Shown here piece by piece: positions 51,460 to 59,758 of a stretch of 64,000 nucleotides of DNA; the stretch's first letter is position 1, and each line of letters opens with the position of its first letter. Source of the stretch: Treponema sp. (GTDB lineage Bacteria; Spirochaetota; Spirochaetia; Treponematales; Treponemataceae); the NCBI GenBank assembly GCA_017934745.1, contig JAGBIY010000047.1, forward strand, positions 1 through 64,000, read 5' to 3'. The notes beneath the pieces were generated by a model that searched no databases, was not told the origin of the DNA, and saw only the letters and a program-made list of their open reading frames with translations. Both the position numbers and the translations under genes were made by a program.

Positions 51460-53517
51460 CTATTTTCTCGTCTTTAATTCGTGCAGCTGCTCCGCCAAGT
51501 GCCGTGCAGCATTTGCATCACTTGTATTATACACCCAGTTGTGATTGAAGCAGGCGATTGTTCCCTGATTTCCGCTTGAACCGATGACGAGGCTGTAAAA
51601 GTCAGTGTTCTTTTCTTTCTCCGCTTCAATTGCTTTGACCAAATCATCGGGCAGCGTTCCCATCACGAAGTCAGAAATCATCAGCACATCTGCGTTTTTG
51701 TAGCCGTCTTTCTGCAGCATCTGGACAGCGTGACGAAGAGCCGGGCTTGCATCCGTTCCGCCGTTGAAGCTCATGTGAAGAAACTGCACGATTCTTGTGA
51801 GCGCGTCGCCCGATTTGAAGTCCGACATATCTAGCGTTTCAATTTCTGTCGAAAACGAAACAAGATAGCATTTGCGCTCTTCCTCGATTGCGATTTTTGA
51901 AAGCGCGAATGTCACGGTTTTGGCGATATTTTCAGGCGTACCGTGCATTGAGCCTGATGTGTCCACGCAGACGATAATCGGACCTTTCGGCTCTTTTTTC
52001 TCCACGGAAACTTCCTCTTGCTCGGTTTCGGATTTTTCAACGGCTTCTTTATTTATATATTTGAACGAAAGCAACTGTTTCTGCGCATATTTCAGTTCAA
52101 AGAGCTTGCGTGTCTTCGGATTTTCAAGCAACGCAAGTTCGCTCGGAAGGACGGTGGCGATGTCGTTGGAGTAGGTCAAGCCGTTTATTTGACCGCGATA
52201 CGCATTTTTAGGATGCCATTCTGTTTTAATGACAACCTTGTCGCGCAATTCTTTTTCAAAGACCGACTGACTTCGACTCTGTTTGCCTAAGATTTCCGCA
52301 AGTTCCTGCAAAGATTCGTCCTGCTCCAGTATATTTGCAAACGATTTGAGTATTTCAAATCCGCTTGCCTCAAACGGTCGGTTGGACAAATCCCAAAGGT
52401 AGCCTAAGTTGTCAATGAACGGAGAAACAAGCCGTTCAAGTTTGATGAAATTCTGAATCTTCTGATATAATTCATCGAGAAACTGCTTCCGCAATTCATC
52501 AATTAAATTCTGCTCCCATTTATTCTTGCGGTCAAGAAGATTTTTCTCCATCGTGTCTATCAACTTCCCTGCAAGCGGTTCCAACTTTGCCTTGTCTTTC
52601 CATTTTTTTTCGGCTGTTTTAGTCGAATCGTCCTTTTCGCTGTCCGATTTTTCACTTTCTTCAGAAACGGGAGCATTGTCCTCCAAAGCGGCAAAGGAAT
52701 TCTGATAAAAATCAAAATTTATAATGCTGTCCTCAATAGCACCCCGCTTTGTCGGACTGATTGAAGGAAGCTGGCTGTAATTATGCTGGATTGTTCCGAT
52801 GTCAGAAGCAATGCTTTCTGCCGTGCGACTTTTAAGTTCCTTGATGAATGCCGCTTCCTCCACAAAAGGATTTTGTTCCGTCAATGCAGAATTCGTTTTC
52901 TTGAGCCATTCAAGAATGTCCGTCTGTATATTTTCCGTAAAACCGCAGTGATTGCCAGAATACGTTTTTATATCAGAATGTGAAAAAATATCGTTCAAAA
53001 CAGTTTCAGAAAGCTGTGAGAAACGGTTATTCGGAAAACTGATTTTTTGCGATTCATTTCTCTCCGAATCGCAAAAGCTGTGCATTGCGTCAACAAGCTG
53101 CTTCCGTTCGCGACCGCTCCCCAATGCTTTTGAGCCGAATTTTTCAAACTGTGCGGCTTTCCCTTTTGAAAATGTCTTTTCGATATAGCGTTCAAGGTCA
53201 GTTTTGATTTTTTCGGCTTTTCTGAACACATACGAACAGACGGTTGACAGTTCCACATCATCAAACGCACGCTCTGAATGCCCGATTTTGTTCCGCGTTT
53301 TGCGGAGCAAGTCGTAAAACGCAAAGCGTTTCGGCACATTTCTCAGCGACTCTCGCAGATTGATTACGCGCATCTGCAAAAAAGCCTTGTCTTCGGCACT
53401 CAGCGTTTTCATATCAGGCACAGCACTTTTACATTTTGCGGTGATGTCGGAAATCGCATCAAGCGCATTCCATGCCGATTCTCGCGGTGTGTATTTTGAA
53501 GAATATTTGTAGAACAT
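51460..53517 (-). CDS. viaA: VWA-domain protein, ViaA-like
   Basis: A 685-residue protein. The first 500 residues are helical with a long charged segment; the C-terminal VWA domain has a complete metal-ion-dependent adhesion site: VCVDTSGSM (residues 516-524), FNGGTD (584-589) and ISDF (614-617). ViaA proteins partner RavA-type MoxR ATPases, whose gene lies just upstream. ATG 53517 is chosen because GAGG lies 5 bases upstream. The 3' third is duplicated at 49938-50412. Confidence 0.85.
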   Translation of the reverse strand: MFYKYSSKYTPRESAWNALDAISDITAKCKSAVPDMKTLSAEDKAFLQMRVINLRESLRNVPKRFAFYDLLRKTRNKIGHSERAFDDVELSTVCSYVFRKAEKIKTDLERYIEKTFSKGKAAQFEKFGSKALGSGRERKQLVDAMHSFCDSERNESQKISFPNNRFSQLSETVLNDIFSHSDIKTYSGNHCGFTENIQTDILEWLKKTNSALTEQNPFVEEAAFIKELKSRTAESIASDIGTIQHNYSQLPSISPTKRGAIEDSIINFDFYQNSFAALEDNAPVSEESEKSDSEKDDSTKTAEKKWKDKAKLEPLAGKLIDTMEKNLLDRKNKWEQNLIDELRKQFLDELYQKIQNFIKLERLVSPFIDNLGYLWDLSNRPFEASGFEILKSFANILEQDESLQELAEILGKQSRSQSVFEKELRDKVVIKTEWHPKNAYRGQINGLTYSNDIATVLPSELALLENPKTRKLFELKYAQKQLLSFKYINKEAVEKSETEQEEVSVEKKEPKGPIIVCVDTSGSMHGTPENIAKTVTFALSKIAIEEERKCYLVSFSTEIETLDMSDFKSGDALTRIVQFLHMSFNGGTDASPALRHAVQMLQKDGYKNADVLMISDFVMGTLPDDLVKAIEAEKEKNTDFYSLVIGSSGNQGTIACFNHNWVYNTSDANAARHLAEQLHELKTRK

Positions 53518-53528
53518 ATCAACCTCAT

Positions 53529-53849
53529 TCAATGCAAATTCAAATTTTTCAAGAAAAATTCTTTCAACGGATTTTCATTCTCCGCAACATAGCCGAGCAT
53601 CGCTCTTAGTTCAGAATCGCCTATGGCTTTCTCCGCATGAGAAATTCTTTCCGCTATATCGCGAAACGAAGGAAAAGCATTTTCTCCACGCAGAGAAATC
53701 ACGCAATCTGAAAGCCGGAGCAGAGCCAATTCAAGCCATGCTTTTCTTTCCGCACTAAACTGCTCGGCATCAGAAAGCCCGTTCGGATATTTTTGCTTTA
53801 TTTCTACAAGAATATCCTGGGCTTCTTTGCTTTTACCGAAAACATCCAT
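53529..53849 (-). CDS. Small helical protein between RavA-like and ViaA-like genes
   Basis: A 106-residue helical protein (AQDILVEIKQKYPNGLSDAE; KAWLELALLRLSDCVISL) with no recognised domain. It lies 14 bases after the MoxR gene and 11 bases before the VWA gene. No good ribosome site, so translation is probably coupled. Some N-terminal likeness in spirit to the helical start of the VWA protein (both have an -AF-...-DIAERISHAE- type segment) hints at a shared interaction surface, but this is weak. Confidence 0.65.
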   Translation of the reverse strand: MDVFGKSKEAQDILVEIKQKYPNGLSDAEQFSAERKAWLELALLRLSDCVISLRGENAFPSFRDIAERISHAEKAIGDSELRAMLGYVAENENPLKEFFLKNLNLH

Positions 53850-53863
53850 AGCGTCAACTATGC

Positions 53864-55531
53864 CTACTGGTAGCGGCTTCGTTTTTCATCAAGTTCGACC
53901 TTTGTTTTTTCAAGTGCCTTTTTTGCAGAATCGATGACGCTCAAAATCGCCGCTCCGCACTGCTGGTCGGCAAACAGGTTTGCATCAAACGGAGCCGCCA
54001 TCTCATCTCTGAACTGCTGGAGTTCTTCGAGCTGCTTCCCGATGTGTTCTTTAATGGGCGTATATTCTTCTGAATCAGCGGTATCCTGCATTGACTTCAA
54101 CACGGCGGGTTTGCCGAATATGCTGGTATCTTTTATGAGTTTTTTGACTGCTTTTCCTGTGGTAGCATCAGTTGTTGAAGTTGTTGTATAGAAATTCTTG
54201 TTGATGTAGTCTAAAAAATCTTTAATTTCAGCGTTGATTTCTTCGATTTCCGAGTCATAGGAAACTCCGTTCTGCTGAATGCAGTCGCGGACGATGAGTT
54301 TTGCCTCTTCCTGCTGTCTTTCCGTGTTCCAGATGCAGTATTCGATGAGCTGGCAGTCCATCAGGTCAACTTCATTACGACCGTTCAGAAAAGCGGAGGT
54401 ACGAAGCAGGTGGACGATTTTCTTCCAGCGGCGCGGCGAAACATAATATTTTTCCGCGTCATCACGGTCAGTTTCCGCATTTTTCTGTTGAAGTGCCTTT
54501 CTGACGGCAGAAAAAACGGCAGCGGCTTCCTGCGAGAATTCCACCTCATCAATTTCGGACTGCCATTTTTTCAATTCGTCCGCAGTAATGAGCAGCTTTT
54601 TCATTTCGTCATCAAGGGTCAATTTCTGAGCGTTAGAACCCTGTGTTATCATCTCAAGCAGTTTTGACTCATCGCTGATTTCGTCGATTGTCAGGCGGAC
54701 AATCATTCTGTCCCAAACGGCATCAAGCCCCTCGTCTTTCGGCGGAAGTTCGTTTGACGCAGTAACAAGAAGTTTGAGCGGAACATCCTCAATGACATTC
54801 CCGTTTTTGTACTTCTTTTCGTTGATAATCCACAGAAGCGTATTCAGGATGATGGAATTTGCCTTCCAAATTTCATCAAGGAAAGCAACATCGGCAGTCG
54901 GCAGATATCCGTCTGTGAGCGTTTTGATTACGCCTTTTTCAAGGTCTGGCAAAGATGCCGGTCCAAAAATGGTATCTGGCGTTGAAAACTGGTTCATCAA
55001 ATACTCGAAATATTTGATTTCTCCCTTCGCTGAAGAATTTCCGCTGTTATTTGTGGAAGCCGCACATTTGAACGCTTCCTTTATGCGGCGGGCAAGCATA
55101 CTCTTTCCCACGCCAGGCGCACCCAGATAGAAAATGCTCTCTCCTGCAACCGCCGCAAGCAATGAAAGCCTCACCGCTTCTTCTCTTTCAAGAAAATTCG
55201 TGTTGAGCATTTCAAGAAGTTTTCCCATTCGCTCGTGAATGTCCATCGTTGTCGTGTTTTTTGCCATATTTTCCTCCGTTGTGGCATTTGTATTGTCGTT
55301 ATGAACAATCTGCGCATATACCGTGCCATGTTCATCTTTTTGCATTTCAATTTCCGGAATCTGTTTCAAGACCTCCGAGAATTTCTGCACCCCGAACAGA
55401 GCGCGGATTTCCGTTATCATGTCTTTGTTCCATTTGAGTTTCTGCGTGATTACAGACGGATTGATTTGTCCAGAACTTTCCGTAAGAACAGAAGTTATCT
55501 GCTCTGCGACACTAGCTTTTGTGAACTCCAT
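53864..55531 (-). CDS. ravA: RavA-family MoxR AAA+ ATPase with N-terminal LOTUS-like region
   Basis: A 555-residue protein. Residues 1-78 look like a small winged helix (INPSVITQKL; FSEVLKQIPEIEMQ; HGTVYAQIV), reminiscent of OST-HTH/LOTUS RNA-binding domains. The AAA+ core has Walker A GAPGVGKS (137-144), QFSTPDTIFGP, Walker B FLDEIW (217-222), sensor TASNELP and the DR arginine finger (274-275), all typical of RavA. ATG 55531 has AAGGAG; a second ATG at residue 89 (55267) has a strong GGAGG 5 bases upstream, so a short form without the extra domain may be made. Confidence 0.88.
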   Translation of the reverse strand: MEFTKASVAEQITSVLTESSGQINPSVITQKLKWNKDMITEIRALFGVQKFSEVLKQIPEIEMQKDEHGTVYAQIVHNDNTNATTEENMAKNTTTMDIHERMGKLLEMLNTNFLEREEAVRLSLLAAVAGESIFYLGAPGVGKSMLARRIKEAFKCAASTNNSGNSSAKGEIKYFEYLMNQFSTPDTIFGPASLPDLEKGVIKTLTDGYLPTADVAFLDEIWKANSIILNTLLWIINEKKYKNGNVIEDVPLKLLVTASNELPPKDEGLDAVWDRMIVRLTIDEISDESKLLEMITQGSNAQKLTLDDEMKKLLITADELKKWQSEIDEVEFSQEAAAVFSAVRKALQQKNAETDRDDAEKYYVSPRRWKKIVHLLRTSAFLNGRNEVDLMDCQLIEYCIWNTERQQEEAKLIVRDCIQQNGVSYDSEIEEINAEIKDFLDYINKNFYTTTSTTDATTGKAVKKLIKDTSIFGKPAVLKSMQDTADSEEYTPIKEHIGKQLEELQQFRDEMAAPFDANLFADQQCGAAILSVIDSAKKALEKTKVELDEKRSRYQ

Positions 55532-55563
55532 TTCAAGACTCCTTACTATGTATTAGGAATATT

Positions 55564-56556
55564 TTATGACATAGTTGACACTTTTTCCGCAAGCTTTTTC
55601 TCGAAATTTTTCAGAGTTCTGCTTGCATCCGTCTTGTCTCGACCAAACCATGCAGCAACTTGCTCCTGCGTAAAAAATTCCCCCGCGCCGAAAAAACTTT
55701 CTGCGACGCGCTTCGATTCCAATTCGCAGGCAAAAGACAAATTCCGCAAGAGTTCCGCAATCTTGTCCTTTTCGATTTTTGTGTTTTCCAGTTCTGTAAA
55801 AACTCGATGCGTGAGCAATGCGGCAAGATACGCTTTTGTGCGCTCCTGGCAATAACAAAACCGCGCATCGATTTCTGAAAGGTATTTTTCTACTTCATCT
55901 TCATCTGCTACATGTTTTTCACCGTCGGAATAATTTGAATCAAGCGTATCGAACAATGATAGCTGCTTATCATTCGTAGAAAAGTAGACTTCATCGGTGT
56001 TTGAAATTTCAAACTCGGTTTTCAAAGCTTTCTGCAGTTTCTCGATTGAAACACCAAAACAAGTGCAATACCATTTCTGCACATTCTGAATTTTTGGATT
56101 CTTTCCATTTTGTTCTGACCAATCGAGGAACTCTCTTGCAATCCGCACAGTCGAGGCCGAGTTTTTTATGCCTCCATACATTTCATCGAGAGATTCTTTT
56201 CGCTCGGCTCGGGTAAACTCAGTTTTGATTGTATGTGAAAGATAATTGATGAAGTCTCCGCTTTCTGGCTGAAAATTCTTGAAACAGTAATGGGCGATTT
56301 TCATCAGCAAAACACCGTGCCGCGCCGCGCGAGATGGCTCTCCAGAATGTGCAGGGTACAATTTTTCCGCATAAAGACAGATTTCCGCACAACCTTCCGT
56401 ATACAAATTTCTCCAATCAGTTGAATAGCTGCTCAATTTTTCTTCAAGAGTCATTTTCTTTGTGATGGTCGGTCGCTCGTTCAATGACAAAAGCTCGCTT
56501 GCAATCTCGCGGAGCCGTTTTTCAATCTCAATCCTGCTTTTTTTTGGATTTTTCAT
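55564..56556 (-). CDS. Sigma-factor-like / HTH protein
   Basis: A 330-residue all-helical protein. The middle (HGVLLMKIAHYCFKNFQPES, then DFINYLSHTIKTEFTRAERK) resembles sigma-70 region 2, and the C terminus (FFTQEQVAAWFGRDKTDAS, then RTLKNFEKKLAEK) is a convincing helix-turn-helix like region 4. It may be a dedicated sigma-like regulator of this operon. AGGAAG lies 7 bases before ATG 56556. 11 bases separate it from the CARF-like gene upstream. Family assignment is by pattern only. Confidence 0.55.
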   Translation of the reverse strand: MKNPKKSRIEIEKRLREIASELLSLNERPTITKKMTLEEKLSSYSTDWRNLYTEGCAEICLYAEKLYPAHSGEPSRAARHGVLLMKIAHYCFKNFQPESGDFINYLSHTIKTEFTRAERKESLDEMYGGIKNSASTVRIAREFLDWSEQNGKNPKIQNVQKWYCTCFGVSIEKLQKALKTEFEISNTDEVYFSTNDKQLSLFDTLDSNYSDGEKHVADEDEVEKYLSEIDARFCYCQERTKAYLAALLTHRVFTELENTKIEKDKIAELLRNLSFACELESKRVAESFFGAGEFFTQEQVAAWFGRDKTDASRTLKNFEKKLAEKVSTMS

Positions 56557-56567
56557 GAAAGCACTTC

Positions 56568-57203
56568 CTACAAGGCAAAGAATTCATCAAGTGTTTTTTT
56601 TGCGTCCTCGCCGTCAGCAGCCAGCATTGAGTTCGTCATACTGTTCAGATAATAAAGCGAAGTTACATCGAACACTGCTCCGCCTGTTGTTTTTTTATTG
56701 TCGTAAAGGTCGTGAAGAACTTTTCCGTAAAAAATGCCTTTTATGCGACTGCCATAGAATCGCTCGGCAAAATTGAACACGCAGAGCACAAGCATCGGAA
56801 TAAGCCGCGGTCCAAAAGTGATGTCTGCATACAATTCAGCGTCTTTTTCCAACATGTCAAGCATTTTTCTAAAGCGCACTTCATGATTTTCCTTTGATTC
56901 ATCAAACTCAGATTCAAAATGCACGATTTCGATTTTTGCATTTTTGCCCGCCAAACATTCCCGTATTTCAGTTTCAAAAATCGAGGAATTTTCTTTAGTT
57001 TGCATATCATGGCTTTTTTCGTTTGTTTTCGTTTCAAGCAAAACGATTCTCAACTCGTCACCGGAAGCAATTTTTTGCGGCAAAACGGAGTTCAGCGGAT
57101 ACAGAACCTCCCTGTTGAGCGCATTTTTTACGTTTCCAGACATGGAATAATTCACCTTGCTTTTTGGTTGCATCGGAATGTCAACAAACAAGATCTTTTT
57201 CAT
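56568..57203 (-). CDS. Stand-alone CARF-like sensor protein (Csx2/DxTHG type)
   Basis: A 211-residue Rossmann-like protein. The pattern matches the TM1812/Csx2 CARF group: an N-terminal strand (KKILFVDIP), LRIVLLETKT (51-60), then YADITFGPRLIPMLVL (125-140), where DITFG replaces the DxTHG motif, GIFYG (156-160) and AVFDVTSLYYL (176-186). CARF domains bind cyclic oligoadenylates or, in RtcR, RNA-derived ligands. No HEPN or other effector domain is attached. First gene of the operon; AGAGGTG lies about 8 bases before the ATG. Confidence 0.72.
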   Translation of the reverse strand: MKKILFVDIPMQPKSKVNYSMSGNVKNALNREVLYPLNSVLPQKIASGDELRIVLLETKTNEKSHDMQTKENSSIFETEIRECLAGKNAKIEIVHFESEFDESKENHEVRFRKMLDMLEKDAELYADITFGPRLIPMLVLCVFNFAERFYGSRIKGIFYGKVLHDLYDNKKTTGGAVFDVTSLYYLNSMTNSMLAADGEDAKKTLDEFFAL

Positions 57204-57264
57204 TTTTTTTCACCTCTTTTGTTATTAGAAACATTTCCTTTCCAAGTTGACGCTTTTCGCAAAC

Positions 57265-57294
57265 AAAAAAGGACTTTCCGTTTCCGGAAAGTCC
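57265..57294 (-). terminator. Rho-independent terminator of pnp
   Basis: Minus strand GGACTTTCC and GGAAAGTCC around a six-base loop, followed by TTTTTT. It separates pnp from the accessory operon, whose promoter must lie in 57204-57264; I see no clear -35/-10 pair there. Confidence 0.85.
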
Positions 57295-57322
57295 CTTCTT
57301 CATTCAAAATGCTGAATCGGCC

Positions 57323-59431
57323 TTATTTGCCCTGCGACTCCAAAGCGTCGATGTATGAAAGGTTCAACCTTCCCATCTTGTCCACTTCAAGGAGCTTCAC
57401 AGGAATCACCTGTCCTTCCTTCAAGACGTCAGTGACCTTCTCCACCCTCTGCCTAGAGAGCTTGGAGATGTGGCAAAGACCTTCTTTTCCAGGAAGAATC
57501 TCCACGAAGGCACCAAAGTCCATGATTCTCTTGACCGTTCCCTCGTAGATGTGTCCGACTTCCGGATCCTCGCAGATTCCCTTGACGGCAATCTTCGCCT
57601 CTTCGGCGTTGCGGCCAGTCTTTCCGTAAATCTGCACGGTTCCGTCGTCCTCGACATTGATTTCGACACTGTACTTCTCTTTCAAAGCCTTGATGTTCTT
57701 TCCACCAGGTCCAATCAACGCACCAATCTTGTCCGGTGAAATCTTCATCGTCAAGATTTTCGGAGCGAACGGAGAAATCGGCTGAGGCTTGTCGATGCAC
57801 TTTTCCATTATTGAAAGGATGTGCAATCTTCCGGCCTTCGCCTGCGCCAAAGCCTTCTTCATGATTTCAGTCGTGACACCGGCGATTTTGATGTCCATCT
57901 GGAAGCCGGTGATGCCGTCTTTCGTTCCGGCGACCTTGAAGTCCATGTCGCCCAAGTGGTCTTCCTCGCCGAGAATGTCGGAGAGAATCTGGTAGCGACC
58001 GTAAGGATTGTCACCCTCAGGCTCGGTGATGAGTCCCATGGCGATTCCGGCGACCATCTTCTTCATCGGAACGCCTGCCGCGAGAAGCGAGAGACATCCA
58101 CCGCAAGTAGAAGCCTGCGAAGAAGAGCCGTTCGATTCCATGATTTCGGAAACGACGCGGATTGTGTACGGGAATTCGGAAATCGGAGGAATCATCGGAG
58201 CCAACGAGCGGCGAGCCAAGTTTCCGTGTCCGATTTCGCGGCGGCCAGTCGTCAAGCGGCCGACCTCGCCTACAGAATATGGCGGGAAGTTGTAGTGGAG
58301 GATGAAGTTCTCGCTCCTCTCCCCGTCGATGTCGTCCAAAATCTGAGCATCGAGAGCTGTTCCCAATGTCGTGACGGCCAAAGACTGGGTTTCGCCGCGC
58401 GTGAACAAAGCCGAACCGTGCGGGCGCGGCAGAACATTGACCTCGCAAGTGATAGGGCGAATCTCGTCGCACTTTCTTCCGTCGATGCGGATTCCCTTGT
58501 CGAGAATGGATTTCCTCAAAAGGTTGTACTGGATGTCGTCGTAGCACTGCTCGAAAAGCTTCTTCTGGATTTCGTCCTCGAACTGCTCGGCATGGTTGGC
58601 GAGAATCTGCGCCTTCGCGATTGCGATTGCCTTGCCTCGGTTCATTTTTCCGTCCTGGAAGCAGGCCTTCTCCAAAAGCGGAGTAGCCTCGGCGACGAGG
58701 GCGTCCCTGTTCAAAAGCTCCACGTTCAACGGAGCGAGAGGAAGCTTTTCCTTGCCGCACTTGGCGACAAGCTGCTCCTGAAGCTCGCACATCGCAGTGA
58801 TGAAGCCCTGCGCCTTCTCCAAAGCTCCGAGCATGATTTCCTCGGAAACCTCGTTCGCGCCACCTTCGACCATCGTGAAGCCGTCTTTCGTTCCGGCGAC
58901 GACAATCTCAAGGTCCGCGGCTTCCTGCTGCTTGAATGTAGGGTTGATTACATAATCCCCGTTCAAATAGGCGACACGGGCGGCAGCGACAGGACCATGG
59001 AAAGGAATGTCCGAAATTGAAACGGCAGCCGAAGAGGCTATGACCGCAAGGATATCTGGCGGGTTGACACCATCGGAAGAGACGCAAGTCGGAACAATCT
59101 GAATCTCGCGTCCGAAAGCAGGCTCAAAAAGCGGGCGCATAGGGCGGTCGATGAGGCGGGAAACCAAAATTTCCTTGTCCTTCGGCCTTCCTTCGCGTTT
59201 GATGAAGCCGCCGGGGATTTTTCCGGCAGCGTAGTATTTTTCGTTGTATTCAACGGTAACAGGAACGAAATCAAGTCCTTCTTTCACTTCGGATGAAGCG
59301 CAGACTGTAGCGATAATCGCAGCGCCGGCGAACTGTGCGAATACACACCCGTTCGCCTGCTTTCCGATTCTGCCAGTCTCGAGAACCAATTCATCGTTTC
59401 CGATTTTGTAAGTTACTCGATTTATAGCCAT
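57323..59431 (-). CDS. pnp: Polyribonucleotide nucleotidyltransferase
   Basis: A 702-residue PNPase, the phosphorolytic 3'-to-5' exonuclease. It has two RNase PH domains (FIKREGRPKDKEILVSRLID; RIDGRKCDEIRPI; HYNFPPYSVGEVGR), then KH (IGALIGPGGKNIKALKEKY) and S1 (GTVKRIMDFGAFVEILPGKE). Normal length. It follows rpsO by 21 bases, the classical rpsO-pnp pair. Confidence 0.96.
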   Translation of the reverse strand: MAINRVTYKIGNDELVLETGRIGKQANGCVFAQFAGAAIIATVCASSEVKEGLDFVPVTVEYNEKYYAAGKIPGGFIKREGRPKDKEILVSRLIDRPMRPLFEPAFGREIQIVPTCVSSDGVNPPDILAVIASSAAVSISDIPFHGPVAAARVAYLNGDYVINPTFKQQEAADLEIVVAGTKDGFTMVEGGANEVSEEIMLGALEKAQGFITAMCELQEQLVAKCGKEKLPLAPLNVELLNRDALVAEATPLLEKACFQDGKMNRGKAIAIAKAQILANHAEQFEDEIQKKLFEQCYDDIQYNLLRKSILDKGIRIDGRKCDEIRPITCEVNVLPRPHGSALFTRGETQSLAVTTLGTALDAQILDDIDGERSENFILHYNFPPYSVGEVGRLTTGRREIGHGNLARRSLAPMIPPISEFPYTIRVVSEIMESNGSSSQASTCGGCLSLLAAGVPMKKMVAGIAMGLITEPEGDNPYGRYQILSDILGEEDHLGDMDFKVAGTKDGITGFQMDIKIAGVTTEIMKKALAQAKAGRLHILSIMEKCIDKPQPISPFAPKILTMKISPDKIGALIGPGGKNIKALKEKYSVEINVEDDGTVQIYGKTGRNAEEAKIAVKGICEDPEVGHIYEGTVKRIMDFGAFVEILPGKEGLCHISKLSRQRVEKVTDVLKEGQVIPVKLLEVDKMGRLNLSYIDALESQGK

Positions 59432-59452
59432 TTTTTGCTCTTTCTATTCGAC

Positions 59453-59731
59453 TTATTTGAGGTAGTCACGGATTCCGATCTCTTCGATGAGCTTACGGTA
59501 TCCTTCAAGGTCGTTCTTCTTGTAGTAAGCGAGAAGACCGCGGCGGGCGCCGATTACCTTTCCGAGTCCGCGCTTCGCGCCTGAATCCTTCGGGAAAGCC
59601 TTGATGTGAACTGTGAGCTGCTTGATTCTCTCTGTAAGGAGGGCGATCTGAACCTTTGTGTTTCCTGTGTCAGCCTCGTTAGCTCCGAATTTTGCAACGA
59701 TTGATTTTGTTGTCTCTTTTGTAAGTGCCAT
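59453..59731 (-). CDS. rpsO: 30S ribosomal protein S15
   Basis: A 92-residue S15. It has the family segments NTKVQIALLTERI, HIKAFPKDSGAKRGLGKVIGARRGLLAYYKK and a terminal GIRDYLK. It binds 16S rRNA helices 20-22. AGGAG lies 8 bases before ATG 59731. Between the TruB fusion gene and pnp. Confidence 0.97.
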   Translation of the reverse strand: MALTKETTKSIVAKFGANEADTGNTKVQIALLTERIKQLTVHIKAFPKDSGAKRGLGKVIGARRGLLAYYKKNDLEGYRKLIEEIGIRDYLK

Positions 59732-59758
59732 TTTACTTACTCCTATAAAAAAATATTT

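Noticed and set aside
57204..57264. Sigma-54 promoter before the CARF-like gene
   Set aside because: A GG occurs but the required GC at the -12 position is missing at the proper distance.
49834..57322. CRISPR array near the CARF-like gene
   Set aside because: No regularly spaced repeats are present; the only tandem repeat is three 11-base units with no spacers.
57821..59020. Plus-strand open frame of 399 codons antisense to pnp
   Set aside because: Antisense shadow of a highly conserved gene with skewed composition and no domain.
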